Positions 23,379 to 34,506 of a stretch of 64,000 nt of DNA are shown here, piece by piece. Positions within the stretch are counted from its first letter, which is position 1. Each line of letters begins with the position of its first letter. The stretch covers positions 15,237,001 through 15,301,000 of the forward strand of contig JBBBDQ010000191.1 in assembly GCA_037127315.1 (NCBI GenBank), written 5' to 3'. The notes below the pieces were generated by a model. That model did not search any database and was not told the DNA's origin. It saw only the letters and a list, made by a program, of their open reading frames with translations. This DNA is from Ascarosepion bandense (lineage: Eukaryota > Mollusca > Cephalopoda > Sepiida > Sepiidae). A program made the translations under genes and the position numbers.

Positions 23379-23589
23379 GAATATTTCTATCTGAAAATAA
23401 GTTAAAAATTACTAAAGAGATCACATTAATTATTATAAATACCAAAATTCACTTAATATATACCGTGAATGTTAAAATGACTTTTTATAATACAACACTT
23501 TGAACGGCCATTATTTTTGTAACAACCTAATATTTTTCTTTCTCTTTGAACCACTATTGCAAGGCATCGGAACTGTTAATTCTCTATTT

Positions 23590-24112
23590 CTCTTTGAGCC
23601 AAAGGATCTTCTCTGTTAATTCACCCCAAATAATGGAAAGTTACTTATCGAAAATATTAATTCCGATCAAGAAATTATAAATTTTAAATCAAAAATTGTT
23701 TTTGTTTTTTGTGTTTATTGCATTTTCGCACTCTTTTGAAATTATAAATTTTAAATCAAAATTTGTTTAGCCTGCCTCACAACAACTTCAATCCTTAGAA
23801 TGAACAAATTACCAAAAATCAGGGAATTATTCACATTTCATAATTCATTTGCAGACTTACAAGGAATTTTTACAATTAAAAAAAATCTATTTTTGGCTTG
23901 TTCAAAGTGACCGCGAATGCTGACCTCACACTCAGAAAAAGTGCACCCAAGTTACTCACATTTGGAGTGATTTCAAAGTCAACCACCCGGAGTGCAATGA
24001 AAAAGCCTCGCTCTGTGAGGATTTAATGTTAATTTTAGTAAATATAATTTTTTTTTCTTGGAAATAATTAATATTTTGAGGTGAATTAACAGAAAAGATC
24101 CGAGCCAAATCA
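23590..24112. repeat. Possible foldback element
   Basis: The segment with 'ctgttaattcaccccaaat' (23600-23635) returns in inverted form with 'aggtgaattaacagaaaaga' (24078-24097). The arms are about 35 bp. No coding sequence. Confidence 0.5.
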
Positions 24113-24454
24113 CAAGGTGTCTCTCTATCTCACTTGTCAGAAATATGACAGCATTGACATAGATCCTTGAATTAATTCAATCAATCACTTATACTAGTCT
24201 TTCCAAATATCCATTCATTGTAATCTAGTTTGTTTTTATTTTTATCCCCTATTTTTCTAATATAGCAAAAATCTGTTATATCATACTTCTTTCTCAATTA
24301 GTCTTTTCCTTCATGGGTATATTTAGCTTTTATAGTTACTTCCACTGTTTATTCGACTTAATAAGGAAGACATAATAATCTACTAGTGATTAACGGTAAT
24401 AACCTGTCGGTTATAAATAGAACATTAGTTTTTAAGCAAAAAAAAAAAGATGGA

Positions 24455-24640
24455 TGTGCAAGTGATGTAATGGTTAGAGGCTTGGGACAAAAAATAAGAA
24501 TGGCCATTATTTTTGTAACAATGAATTCCGAAAAGAAAATAAAAAAAAAGTTCGAATTCCGGTAGAGATTGTTACATTCAATTTCGTGCAAATACTATTA
24601 GGAAAGGTATGAATCCATCTCTTCTCACCACAGTTTTAAA
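24455..24640 (+). repeat. SINE-A-like head with embedded mariner end
   Basis: Begins 'gatgtgcaagtgatgtaatg', has 'gttcgaattccggtagagat' and 'aggaaaggtatgaatcc'. Between the boxes lies 'tggccattatttttgtaaca' (24501-24520), equal to the terminal sequence of the mariner at 21814-23530. Confidence 0.55.
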
Positions 24641-24749
24641 TTGTTGATAACCAGTACAGGAGAAGGAAAACTATGAATTCATAACCGTATGTGGCCCTGG
24701 TGGGGTACATATGTAAACTGCAACTAAGTTTCCCTCAGTATAGTAATTT

Positions 24750-24860
24750 AACTAAGCATAGATGTGGCACAAGGCCGAAAGTAGGGAGGACCAAGCGAGT
24801 ATCGAACTAATCACTCAGTAATAATTAATCTAGTGAGACAAGCTTGCTATTATACCGTTA
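24750..24860 (-). repeat. tRNA-like SINE, family S3
   Basis: The minus strand reads 'atagcaagcttgtctcac' and 'ttagttcgatactcgc', then the 'ctttcggccttgtgccaca' tail, matching 1168-1290. Confidence 0.65.
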
Positions 24861-24938
24861 TATATCTAAATGTTCAAGTTCCTCTCAGTATATATGTATT
24901 TTTAGTGCGCCCACGTCGCTACCGAATGTCACACAAGG

Positions 24939-26235
24939 TCAGTTTAAAGTGGGTTTAACGACAATACCGTGGGAAAATTGCTCAAATCCCCTCGGCACTT
25001 CTCCTTTTCGGAACGCCTCAGGCACCAGGCAATAAATAAACCTATCCCCCTCTCGAAGGGGGCTAGCTTCTTCTCTCTCTCTTACTCCGAAGAGGTGTCT
25101 GTGAAGTGTTGAACCTCTTTTGAAGGTCGTCCTAATGTTATATGGACGGCAGATCTTTTGTATTTTTCCGATAATCCTTTCACATAGGGTAGGCAAACCA
25201 AAGCTGTTCTTTTTTTTCCCCTCTTGCACTTTTCTATCCCAGTTTCTAGGCGCTGCTGTCATATAACCAGGGTAGTTATTATGTCGTAGGGTACTGCTTA
25301 TACTAACCATTTCTTGTTCATATGTCTCTAAGTCGCCACTTATGACTTTTGCATGATATTGTTGGCAGTGGATGATCCATTTCTTTACGCTGTATGGGTG
25401 GTGGAAATTGAGGTTGAGGTCCGGTGAATGTTCGCTTGCAGTATACGAATGTTCTGAACGAGAAATTAGTACATCCAGAAATGCTAGTTTGTTCTTTTCT
25501 TTCTTCATTATGAATTGTATCGATCAGATCATCTTATTGAGTTCACATGTTGGTGTGGCCAGATTATGAAGGTGTCATCTACGTATCGCAGTCATAGAGT
25601 TGGCTTTAGTGAATGCCATCTCTTCGAAGTATTTCATGTAAATGATAGCTACTGCTGGTGATAATGGCTAGCCCATTGCTAACCCTTCATCCTGCCAATA
25701 TATGTTTGATTCCATTTCGAAGATTGTTGTTTATTTATTTATTTATTTAATCATATCACCCCGAGCAAGGCGGTAACACCACTGATGTGCAGGAGGCTAC
25801 GTAAGAGTGAAAACATTGGAAAAGAGAAGGCCGGAAACCACATCCTAAACAGGGAACAAGGGATGATCCTCTACACCTGTTCAATAGACGTGGGTGGAGT
25901 GTGAACCGGGCGATAGTTTAGTCTATCTACTCCAATTGAAAAAAAAAGAGAAAAGTGAAAAGATTAGAAAAGAGAAGGCCGGAAACCACATCCTAAACAG
26001 CGAACAAGGGATGAGCCTCTACACCTGTTCAATAGACGTGGGTGGAGTGTGAACCGGGCGATAGTTTAGTCTATCTACTACAATTATTTATAGAAATTTA
26101 GAATCTCCATTTGGTTATCTATTGGTATACTGGTGCGTTCTCCTAGGGATGAATCCGAGGACAGTCAGTCTCTGACAACCGATAGTGCTTCTTCTGTGGC
26201 TACTTTGGTGAAGAAACTTAAGGCTCAAGGCTCAA
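24939..26235 (-). pseudogene. Penelope-like element reverse transcriptase, interrupted
   Basis: Read on the minus strand: TKVATEEALSVVRD and LGERTSIPIDN (26100-26230); after the insertion, SNIYWQDEGLAMG then PLSPAVAIIYMKYFEEMAF (25610-25720) with a TAG replacing Ser of the expected MGSPLSP; then, in another frame, the catalytic box RYVDDTFIIWPH; then KNKLAFLDVLISRSEHSY, ISSTLRHNNYPGYM and IRTTFKRGSTLHRHL. These motifs and their order are those of Penelope-like elements. I see no clear GIY-YIG endonuclease after 24939, so it is either lost or unrecognisable. Confidence 0.85.
25736..26087 (-). mobile_element. Two tandem short retroposons inside the Penelope-like element
   Basis: Copies at about 25742-25925 and 25945-26085 of the retroposon seen at 8575-8737, both inverted and both ending near 'gggcgatagtttagtctatc'. 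The outer copy has the LINE-like tail and a TTTA-repeat tail; the inner copy lacks the tail. Together they split the PLE frame. Confidence 0.85.
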
Positions 26236-26585
26236 CGGGAGCGTAAAAACATTGAAACGTAGTGAATATGACAACGTAAATAGTGTAATTACAATACCTC
26301 ATCTCAGATGTATAGACAGATATTACATTATGCCTATCATACACCAACTGCATTCCATAAAAAGAGATGAGATCCTTCCCAAAGAGGCCACCTTCCGAGT
26401 AATTACATACTCAAATATAAACCACCAATATTTACCTAACCGCCACCCAAGTAAACGATTATAGAATTAAATACATTTTAAGAAAAAAATATATTTTCAA
26501 CATTATTCATAACAATCAAATTTATAAAAGTTTTCTATTTATTCGTAATTCATTTAATCTGTAAGATTTTAATCCATATCTGATT

Positions 26586-26586
<1 letters not shown>

Positions 26587-26636
<50 letters not shown>
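26587..26636. repeat. (TA)n microsatellite
   Basis: About 50 bp of pure TA. The following 'tgtatgtggatgac' resembles the S2 SINE tail. Confidence 0.95.
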
Positions 26637-26637
<1 letters not shown>

Positions 26638-26761
26638 ATGTGGATGACAAATATATTATGTTCTCATTACGATTGAGCTGTCTGGAGAGGAAAATTTTTA
26701 AAATAGTTACCAATTCTGCGATTTACTTCTGGTAATTGGCGTGTGTATACACCGCTGATAT

Positions 26762-26855
26762 ATAACACGCTAAAATTTCCCTTCTCACATTCTACGCACT
26801 TAGGGAATAAAGACTCCGTCTGACACCAAATCGGTCTAGTTTCAATCCCGGCCAA
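26762..26855 (+). repeat. tRNA-like SINE, family S2
   Basis: 'ccgtctgacaccaaatcggt' followed by 'agtttcaatcccggcc' (B-box-like), then a (TA)n tract and (GA)n. Confidence 0.7.
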
Positions 26856-27127
26856 TATATATATATATGGAGAGAGAGAGAGAGTGAGTTGAATATATCG
26901 ATCAGAATCCGACAAGATGGTAGGATAAAGAAAAGAACAAATCTAAAGTGTTTCACTTTCATTAAAACTTCTTCAGAAGTTCACGTGTATTATAACATTA
27001 CCGTCCAACATACACCTAGACACCTCAATCTCTGAGGAAGCGTTAATAAAAGTTAAACGTTAAATTGAGATCCATTTTCTATTTGTTCTTTTTTCTTTCT
27101 TCTATCATTCATATATATTTCTCTGCA

Positions 27128-27265
27128 GTGTGCCGAGCTGATAGCTTAAAGGTAGAATCTTCGACTGATGCCAAATTGGTCGAGTTTCAATCCCGGCTTG
27201 AAGCAATCGGTTGTCTAGCCGCACTGATGTGCTGTCATACAACGAAACAGGCCTGTATGTGAAAT
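27128..27265 (+). repeat. tRNA-like SINE, family S2
   Basis: 'atagcttaaaggtagaatct' (A-box-like), 'gagtttcaatcccggctt' (B-box-like), then 'acgaaacaggcctgtatgtg' and (TA)n. Confidence 0.78.
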
Positions 27266-27765
27266 ATATATATATATTCCGATTATAAATAAATTCCATT
27301 AATTTCCATTACTTTCTTTGTGTTTCGGATACAAAAATAAAAGTTAATACTCAAAATATTCAAACTTAGAACCAAACAAAAATACAAAATAGAAAGATTT
27401 ACAAACCAACAAATAATAAATTCTAAATATATAGCTAAATTAAACATATAAACAAATAAAATAATAATTAATTATATAAATCAGTAAACTAGATGTAATG
27501 GACATGAATAACCCTAAGCATTGGTACTGAATAAAAAAAAAAAAAACTTGGATGAGTTGGTTTACTCATTACCTTATTTCCCTATAAACTATTTATAGAG
27601 AACTTGCTTATCGAGTAGCATTGGTATGAATATCGCTTTCAAGCATCATGCAATATATATTCCCATGTCATCATTGTTTATATTTATACGTGTTTTATCT
27701 GCGATATTGACCACTCTTCCCCTAAAAACATAGTAAATCTTAAACAACATATAAATGTGTGTATA

Positions 27766-27766
<1 letters not shown>
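27266..27766. other. AT-rich DNA without recognised feature
   Basis: Nothing supported beyond a poly-A run near 27532-27545. Confidence 0.4.
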
Positions 27767-27804
<38 letters not shown>

Positions 27805-28020
27805 AAGATAGAGAGAGAGAAAGAAAGAAAGATAGAGAGAGAGAGAGATAGAAAGATAGAGAGAGAGAGAGAGATAGAAAGATAGAGAGAGAGAGATCTA
27901 GAAAGATAGAGAGAGAGAGATAGAAAGATAGAGAGAGAGAGATAGAAAGAAAGATAGAGAGAGAGAGATAGATAGAAAGATAGAGAGAGAGAGAGAGATA
28001 GAAAGATAGAAAGATAGAAA
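27767..28020 (+). repeat. (GA)n/GATAGAAAGATA compound satellite
   Basis: 250 bp of pure purine plus T: GA runs punctuated by 'gatagaaagata' at intervals of about 20-40 bp, forming a higher-order pattern. Confidence 0.95.
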
Positions 28021-28182
28021 CTGTTTTTTTTTTTGGTGGGGGTTGCTTTTTTTTTTTTTAAGATATAAATACCTTCTCGTTAAACCTTTCGAATTTTCAG
28101 GCTAGTTTGATTTTGGAAAAAGGTGAAAACTACAGAAAGGTGAAGCTACAGTAGCGGGTGATGTATTTATAACTTTTTAAGT

Positions 28183-28552
28183 CAGTCAATCAATCAGTCA
28201 GTTAATTGCCGTACGTGATACCAGTTTGGACGTCTCTTTCGAGACATGACTGACTAGGCAGAATATTTGCTATTATTTTTTGCGGTGGACTGGTTGCCAA
28301 CCAAGGCTATAGACATCAATTTATCCTGTGTAGGAAATATTTTCTCGCAAATTACTCGAATATCGGGCCAGAAAAAGAAAATGCTGACAATTCAACCCAT
28401 AGCTGCAAGGCGATGAGATGGATTATTATCTTTCGAAAAGGTATTTGTGCGTAAATTAATGCAACTAATTAAACTGGAATTCGAAATCGGCTCTCCGATT
28501 TCTCATTCGGAGCCGATACTTATTACACCACAATGTACATCTTAAATTAGGT
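28183..28552 (-). repeat. SINE-A with internal insertion
   Basis: The 3' end module, a hairpin remnant and the tRNA-like head (cattcggagccgatactt) are all present, with about 60 extra bases in the middle (near 28325-28385). Confidence 0.82.
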
Positions 28553-28827
28553 ATTGAGCATTTTTTAAATCAACTAAGACTGGCGGATTTTCAGGGTACA
28601 TTTTCTCCCGTAATTGATTTAAATGGGTGAAGATATTACACTATATAAGCTGTAAGAGAAATATGAGAAAAGGAAGATACCTTGTATCCTTTTCTACGAC
28701 TGTGACTGCATAGAAATATATTTATACGTTAGTACAAGTCCGTCTCTTTTTTTTTTTTTTTTTTTTATGCATACGAAAATGTATGCAACTTTTTTGTTCG
28801 TGTCTACATAAGTTTATTATATGTCAC

Positions 28828-29010
28828 TACTAGCAGTATAGCCCGGCGTTGCTCGGGTGTAATGAAAGCTTTAAAACTAATCCATGGTCCTGGAGCTCAA
28901 ACTCAGCCTAAAGAATATTTGTGTGAAGTTTGGTGAGAATCGGATAAAACTAGTGGATTTGTATAAAGGACATACAGGCAGATAAACAGACACACACACA
29001 AACACCTTGC

Positions 29011-29058
<48 letters not shown>

Positions 29059-29368
29059 CGATTTTCTGCACTATTGTAAGAACTGTAAACTTGAAACTTC
29101 TGAATATCGTTTCTTATGGCTTTGTCTATGTGTGTATCAAATTTGATTAAAATCGGACCACTCCTTCTATAACCCGATTTTTTTCGATTATTGATTTTCG
29201 TTATTTATCGGGGGTACCTCAACACAAAACCTAGCTAAGAACACTCGCAGACGCTTATAGTACAATTGTGTAAATTTTCAAGAAAATCAGTTCAGCCGTT
29301 TCGGAGTCTATAGGTAACGGGGACACACACACAGACACACATACACATACAAAGTTCCATTTATAAAT
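28828..29368 (+). repeat. Interspersed repeat R1, internal variant
   Basis: Starts 'actagcagtatagcccggcg' and ends 'ataaataagtttagatt'. It lacks the block around 'gactgaaagaaaaatgaatg' seen in the copies at 1 and 16904, and has a different internal stretch instead. It has a long (TA)n at 29007-29055. Confidence 0.8.
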
Positions 29369-29379
29369 AAGTTTAGATT

Positions 29380-30260
29380 ATGATATGCCACTATTTTTAA
29401 TGAGTGCGTCTGTGAGGTTTGTTTGTTTCCTTTTAAAAAAGGCCGTCTAATTAAGGCACTCCTCGAAGAAAACCAAGTTGATCCGTTTTCACGGCTGCAC
29501 ACACCGCAGACAAACCGAAAAAAATACAAATAAAAAAGGGGACATATTTTAATGTGATTTACTCCACTGAATGCATTTGCATTCGTTTGCAATCATTTGC
29601 CAGTTATCTGCGTTTATTGTTTACCGTTTTATCTGTCTTTGCCAATAATTCCTTGATATTTTTTTGGTTTTTCATTGGTGCGTCTCGTCATTTGCCCTCT
29701 TTCTGTCCCTCCCATCCACCATTAAAATATTTCTTGTAATATGATGTTTTAGTTGAGTTTTTCTATTGTACGCTTCGACGTTCTTGTTCATTGATTGACG
29801 CTGCATTGTGTTTACAAAGTTATTGTTTCAAATCTTTTTATTGTGGTTATTTCTGTCATCTAGAAGGGGTAAGGCTTTGGGGTGGATGCGGAATTCGATT
29901 GTCTGATGCTTTCTCCCCCATCCCTACGTTTTTGTTTTGTTTTTGTTTTTCTAAGAGGGCGTTTATTTATTGTAAGCAAAATTTCTGATGGGACTGAAAC
30001 AGTTATGTTTCCTTGAATACCATTCTTGAATATAATTCGAATGCTAACAACGGCCTTTTTGACAATTGAGAATAACAATCATGGCACCCTCTTACCTTGA
30101 TGAAAGTTTTTTTCTTAAAATAAATGATAATGATAATAAAAATAAATTAAGTTTTGTTGATCGCAGAAAGAAGAACAACTCACAAAAAAACGTCTTTCCT
30201 TCGAAATCAAAACTAAGATTAAAAAATAAAGTTTTCGGAACTGAACTAAATATAAAAAAA
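29380..30260. other. No recognised feature
   Basis: Less repetitive stretch. Small open frames on both strands match no family I know. Confidence 0.4.
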
Positions 30261-30339
30261 TAGGCTAAACAGGAATAATAATAATAATAATAATAATCGT
30301 GACAAAAAAAAGTCGAAAATGAATTGGAAAGAAGAGCCG

Positions 30340-30660
30340 AAAGAGAAAATGTGGGTGAGGAGAAAGAAATAAGTGAATAAAAAAAATTATGAAGGGGAAG
30401 AAAAAGAAAATGTAGAGAAAGAGGAGAAAGAAGAAAAGGTTTAATATGAAAAATTGGAAGAGATTTTTAAAAATGGAGTACAGAAAGAAGCAATGGGAGG
30501 AAGTGAGAAGAAAAAAAACAGGGAAATGGTGCATAAGACAAAAGAAAAGAAGTGCAAATGAGGAGGCAGTGGCCTCGGGGGTAACGAAAAACGAAAGGGG
30601 CGAAATAGGCGAAAGGAGGAAGAGGAGAAAGAAGGAGACTATTACGAAGAATATGATGAA
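30340..30660 (+). repeat. Purine-rich strand-asymmetric tract
   Basis: About 320 bp, mostly A and G on the plus strand, after an (AAT)n run at 30273-30297. The 190-residue minus-strand frame over it, rich in Phe, Leu and Ser, is a product of this composition. Confidence 0.8.
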
Positions 30661-30696
30661 GTAAACTACAAGAATATAGAATGCATGATTATCAGC

Positions 30697-31386
30697 AAAA
30701 GGGTGAGCCCAAAAATGCAAATTACAAATCGGGGATGTTAAAATGAAACAAGTACAGAAATTTAAATATCTGGGAAGTGTTCTAACAGATAACAAAAAGT
30801 GCAACTCTGAAATCCGAAGACGTATAAGGATGGCCAAGGATACGTTCCATAAACTAATCAGACAAGAGATAGAAAAATTTCGTTAGAAACAAAAAAAATA
30901 GTATTGAATTGTTATGTGATATCTGTCCTTCTGCAATGTAGCGAATGCTGGACAATCCCTTAAAAGATCAAGAACAGACTTGAAGCAATAGGAATGTGGT
31001 TCTACAGAAAGATGCTGAGGATAGCATAAACCGAACATGGAAACAACAAATAAGTTTTTGAGAAAAAAGAAAACTTATGCTTAACAGCAAAGGGAAGAGG
31101 CAGTTGAATTTGAGTTTGAGTTTTGTTTAACGGCATATCAACCTCTGTGGGTTATTTAATGCTAAAAAGGTACGGTTTTATAGGATTTTTTTATGTTCGG
31201 TTATCATGAAAAGGTTTATTTCGTCAGATTCAAATGAATTTTTTTTTATTCTTTTTTATTTAAGAAAACTGAAAATGTCTTCTAGTTTTGGATTCACAAA
31301 TGTTTTGCTGAGAATTTTTTTTTTCCTTCAAAAATGTGTTATGGTAATCGTTTTTGCTTCAAAAACGTATATTTTCTATAAAAGTG

Positions 31387-31431
<45 letters not shown>

Positions 31432-31880
31432 TTATAAAAGTGTATTTTTATACTTTCATAGTGTTTTGACCCCAGTTTGAGGTAAACTATTTGTCCATAG
31501 CTGGGACCCTAACAGATGCTACTACTCCGGGTCAGGGTGGACCTGGGAACAACATCAATTAAGAGGTGCTTCCATGCTCTTCACAACCTCCTAATCATGT
31601 TGCCGGATGCAGTTTACCGTCATGCCCAGGACCCAGAGGCAGTTGAAATTTCTGGAGCATGTAATGAAGAAGTGAGGCTTGGAAAATCTGAGACAGGACA
31701 GATTGAGGGAAAATGAGACAGAGGAAACCAGCGCATAACAAATTTGATGAGCTTGTGTAAATATATGGTAAAACGGGTTTTGGGAGAAACAACAAAAAGA
31801 CAAAACCTATTGAGAGCTACAAGGGACAGGAAGATGTGGCAGGCCATGATCGTCTACGTCTTGAAGGGATACGGCGCATA
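30697..31880 (+). pseudogene. RTE-like LINE C-terminal region, split
   Basis: Reads KMKQVQKFKYLGSVLTDNKK, NSEIRRRIRMAKDTFHKLI, LNCYVISVLLQCSECWTI and MWFYRKMLRIA, typical of the region after the RT palm in RTE-like LINEs. After an insertion (31109-31634) the frame resumes RQLKFLEHV and ends near 31880 with 'ggccatgatcgtctacgtct'. Several stops. Confidence 0.85.
31109..31634 (-). mobile_element. Retroposon inserted into RTE-like LINE, 13-bp TSD
   Basis: Flanked by perfect copies of AGAGGCAGTTGAA (31096-31108 and 31635-31647). Read on the minus strand it ends in an A-rich CAAACTCAAA tail, so it is probably a SINE-like retroposon in minus orientation. The part with 'aacggcatatcaacctctg' has a relative at 62605-62830. 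It contains (TA)n at 31391-31428. Confidence 0.85.
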
Positions 31881-32560
31881 AAAGTAGAAGATTGTAAAAC
31901 TTATGTTATTGTGACAAAGATATGTTTTAAAATATTAATGACGAAAATTCTAATTAGTAATATTTCGATTAGTATTTCTTCCATTTTAATTTCATTAGGT
32001 TTTTGTATCTCAATGACCAAAGCGTTGCTTGCTTACAGTTGTCGCATGAAGATAGACTTTTGAACAATGAGAGATAAGAGTTCGAATCTTATTAGGTTCT
32101 TGTTTAATGCTCAGCTAGATTCATATTCATATTCTAATCCCACATTGCTCAGAAAATCTATCTCAATGCGACAACTGCTTCACTCCTAAGACCACAGAAC
32201 CTGCAGTCATTCAAATCTAGCTATATAGTCATTCTTTTGATAAGTCGCCATTTCTATTTACATAAATTTGAAGTGATATTACTATTCTTGCATTTCTTAG
32301 ATTAAATATTGTCAATTATTAAGAACTTTTCAAATAGTATTTATTTCATCTTAATTTCAGTTGTGCTTTTCTCAGATCGTCATTCTATGACAACACGAAT
32401 TAGAAATAAAGAAAATGACTACAAGATTCGAACTTGGATTCTTTTTCTGAAATTGTTTCATTCCTTATCATTTTATCCTTCTTTATTAAAATATAAATCA
32501 ATTTCTTTTCTTTTTTTCCAAGACAGTTTTAAAACTAAGATGTGATTGTAAACAATCAGT
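31881..32560. other. AT-rich DNA without recognised feature
   Basis: No gene or named repeat seen. Confidence 0.4.
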
Positions 32561-32569
32561 GTATTAGGT

Positions 32570-32969
32570 GTTTTAAAAAAATCCCATTGTTTTTGTGGAC
32601 AATATCATCGAGAATGAAGGAAAAACTTGAAGCAACTGAAATGGGGTTCTACAGAAGGATGTTGCGAATATCATGGATCGTTTTGGAAAGGATGGAAACA
32701 AAAAAGAAATTAATACTGAGCATCAGGAAGAGACAGCTGAAGTTCCTGGGACATGCAATGAGGAAAGAGGGCTTCGAGGACCTGATACTAACAGGCCAGA
32801 TAGAGGGGGAAAAGGGGAAAGCAGCGAATAACATATCTGAAGGACCTGATCAGGTGGATGACGAGACGAGGGTTTCGTGGAGTAACAGGAGAAAGCGTGC
32901 TAAGAGCCACCAGGGATAAGGAGACGTGGAAAGCCATGATCGTCTACGTCCTGAAAGGACAGGACGCAT
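32570..32969 (+). pseudogene. RTE-like LINE 3' end
   Basis: Reads KLEATEMGFYRRMLRISW, then RKRQLKFLGHAMRKEGFED and TGQIEGEKGKAA, the C-terminus of an RTE-like LINE. It is followed by 'ccatgatcgtctacgtcct' and the (GAA)n tail at 32970-32999. An upstream relative of this family is at 30697-31880. Confidence 0.87.
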
Positions 32970-32999
32970 AGAAGAAGAAGAAGAAGAAGAAGAAGAAGT
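32970..32999. repeat. (GAA)n tail of the RTE-like LINE
   Basis: About ten GAA units directly at the LINE 3' end. RTE-type LINEs often end in short tandem repeats. Confidence 0.9.
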
Positions 33000-33630
33000 G
33001 AATATATTTATTAATTAGAAGAGTATACTTGTTGAGCTTAGGTTAATTTTCCAACAGTTTTCAAAATCCACCTTGATAAAAAAATATTCTGGCTTCGATC
33101 TGTTAAAGTTTTCAGTTAATCAAATGATAAATCGATAGTGTCAATAAGTCGAATGTCTATTCTCAACTATACATGAGGATGCAGAAGTAGGTATACCGGA
33201 ATTAATAACAATACGTGCGAACAAAAAGTATTGTATTGATTTCACAAACATATCAATAACAACGCCTTTCTTTACTGTTTCAAAATCTATTTGCGGTCCT
33301 CGTCTGTTAAATTACCAGCTATCATTAAATTACAACTTTATCTGCAAACATTCTTATTAATATTTATCAAAAAACAGAAATTACAATAAGTGTATTAAAA
33401 TAAAAATTATGAAAATAAACATATTCAAAATGATTTTAATTAATTAAATGAATCCGAGAACCAAGTTTCTAATACTGGTAGAATACTTACTGTTTACCTA
33501 CTTTTGAAACCACCTGAATTATGATTTGGGAGTTCGCCAAAGCAACATGAAAATACGCGATGTCATTCTGTAGTATGATTTTCCAGCTTCCATGACCTTA
33601 AATATCCTTTTCTTATTGCTTTTTTTCTTC
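33000..33630. other. AT-rich DNA without recognised feature
   Basis: Nothing supported. Confidence 0.4.
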
Positions 33631-33631
33631 G

Positions 33632-34388
33632 GTTAACTCTCACATCTGATCTCAAGTGGAATGACTATATAGAATCCATAGCTAAATCCGCTGCTAAGAA
33701 AGTCGGTTCTCTGTGTAGGGCCCGGAAGACTTTTTCGCCTGAAACAATCCTGCACATATATAAATCTACCATCCGCCCGTGCCATATCTTGCCGAGTGCT
33801 CCTGCTATCCACCTAGGTGTTCTTGACAAAATCCAACGGAGAATCTGTAATGTGATCGATCCCGACTTGGCAGCTCAGATACAGTCTCACCGGCGCAATG
33901 TGGCTTCCCTATGTCTCTTCTACAAATACTTTCACGGTTTCTGCTTGGATGAACTTAGCTCACTGGTGCCTACTACATATAAATTTACTCGAGCCACAAG
34001 ATTAGCAACTAGGTCCCCACCTTTTACTGTGAAACCAATAAATTGTAAACCCAAATTCTACTCCAGCGGATTCTTTTATCGTACTTCTCGCCTGTGGAAT
34101 TTCTTTCCGTTTACTTGCTTCCCCGACAGCTACAATCTCCAAGAATCTCCAAGAATTTAAATGTAAAGTCATAGTCATCTCCTATCCCACTAACATGCAT
34201 CCTCTCTCTCTCATGCTCCTTTCTCCGTCCACTCCACTCTTCATCAGTATTCTCATCCTTCGCTTACCCACTTCTTGACACCCCCTATAACCTGTTGCTC
34301 TTTCTCATAATTTTCCTCCTATGTAACCCCCTGCAAAATAGTGGCAGTAAAATGCCTCGCTTGGGGCGATATGAGTTTTTAAAAAAAA
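33632..34388 (+). mobile_element. 5'-truncated Jockey/I-like LINE
   Basis: Thumb (SDLKWNDYIESIAKSAAKKV), then HLGVLDKIQRRICNVIDPDL, LFYKYFHGFCLDELSSLVP and FFYRTSRLWNFFPFTCFPDS; then a CT-rich 3' UTR and the end 'tgcctcgcttggggcgat' with poly-A. This is the best reference for the 3' half of this family in the window. Confidence 0.9.
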
Positions 34389-34506
34389 GTTTCAACTCTC
34401 AAATATTGTAACGAACGTAACGTTCTGCTTTAAGTTTCAACAGGCGTCATCATTTTCTAAGTATGTGTTCCATATTCCACTAAATACAATGCAATATTTT
34501 TTAAGT

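Larger units (their letters stand above)
21814..23530 (-). mobile_element. mariner transposon with LINE insertion
   Basis: Inverted ends TTAGGTTGTTACAAAAATAA at 21814 and, reversed, at 23530; they match for about 20 bp and continue with one mismatch. A TA follows the right end. Without the LINE at 22313-22768 the element is about 1.26 kb, the normal mariner size. Confidence 0.92.

Noticed and set aside
30265..30837. 190-residue minus-strand frame that looks like membrane segments
   Set aside because: It is the T-rich complement of a purine tract plus an (AAT)n run; Phe, Leu and Ser come from composition.
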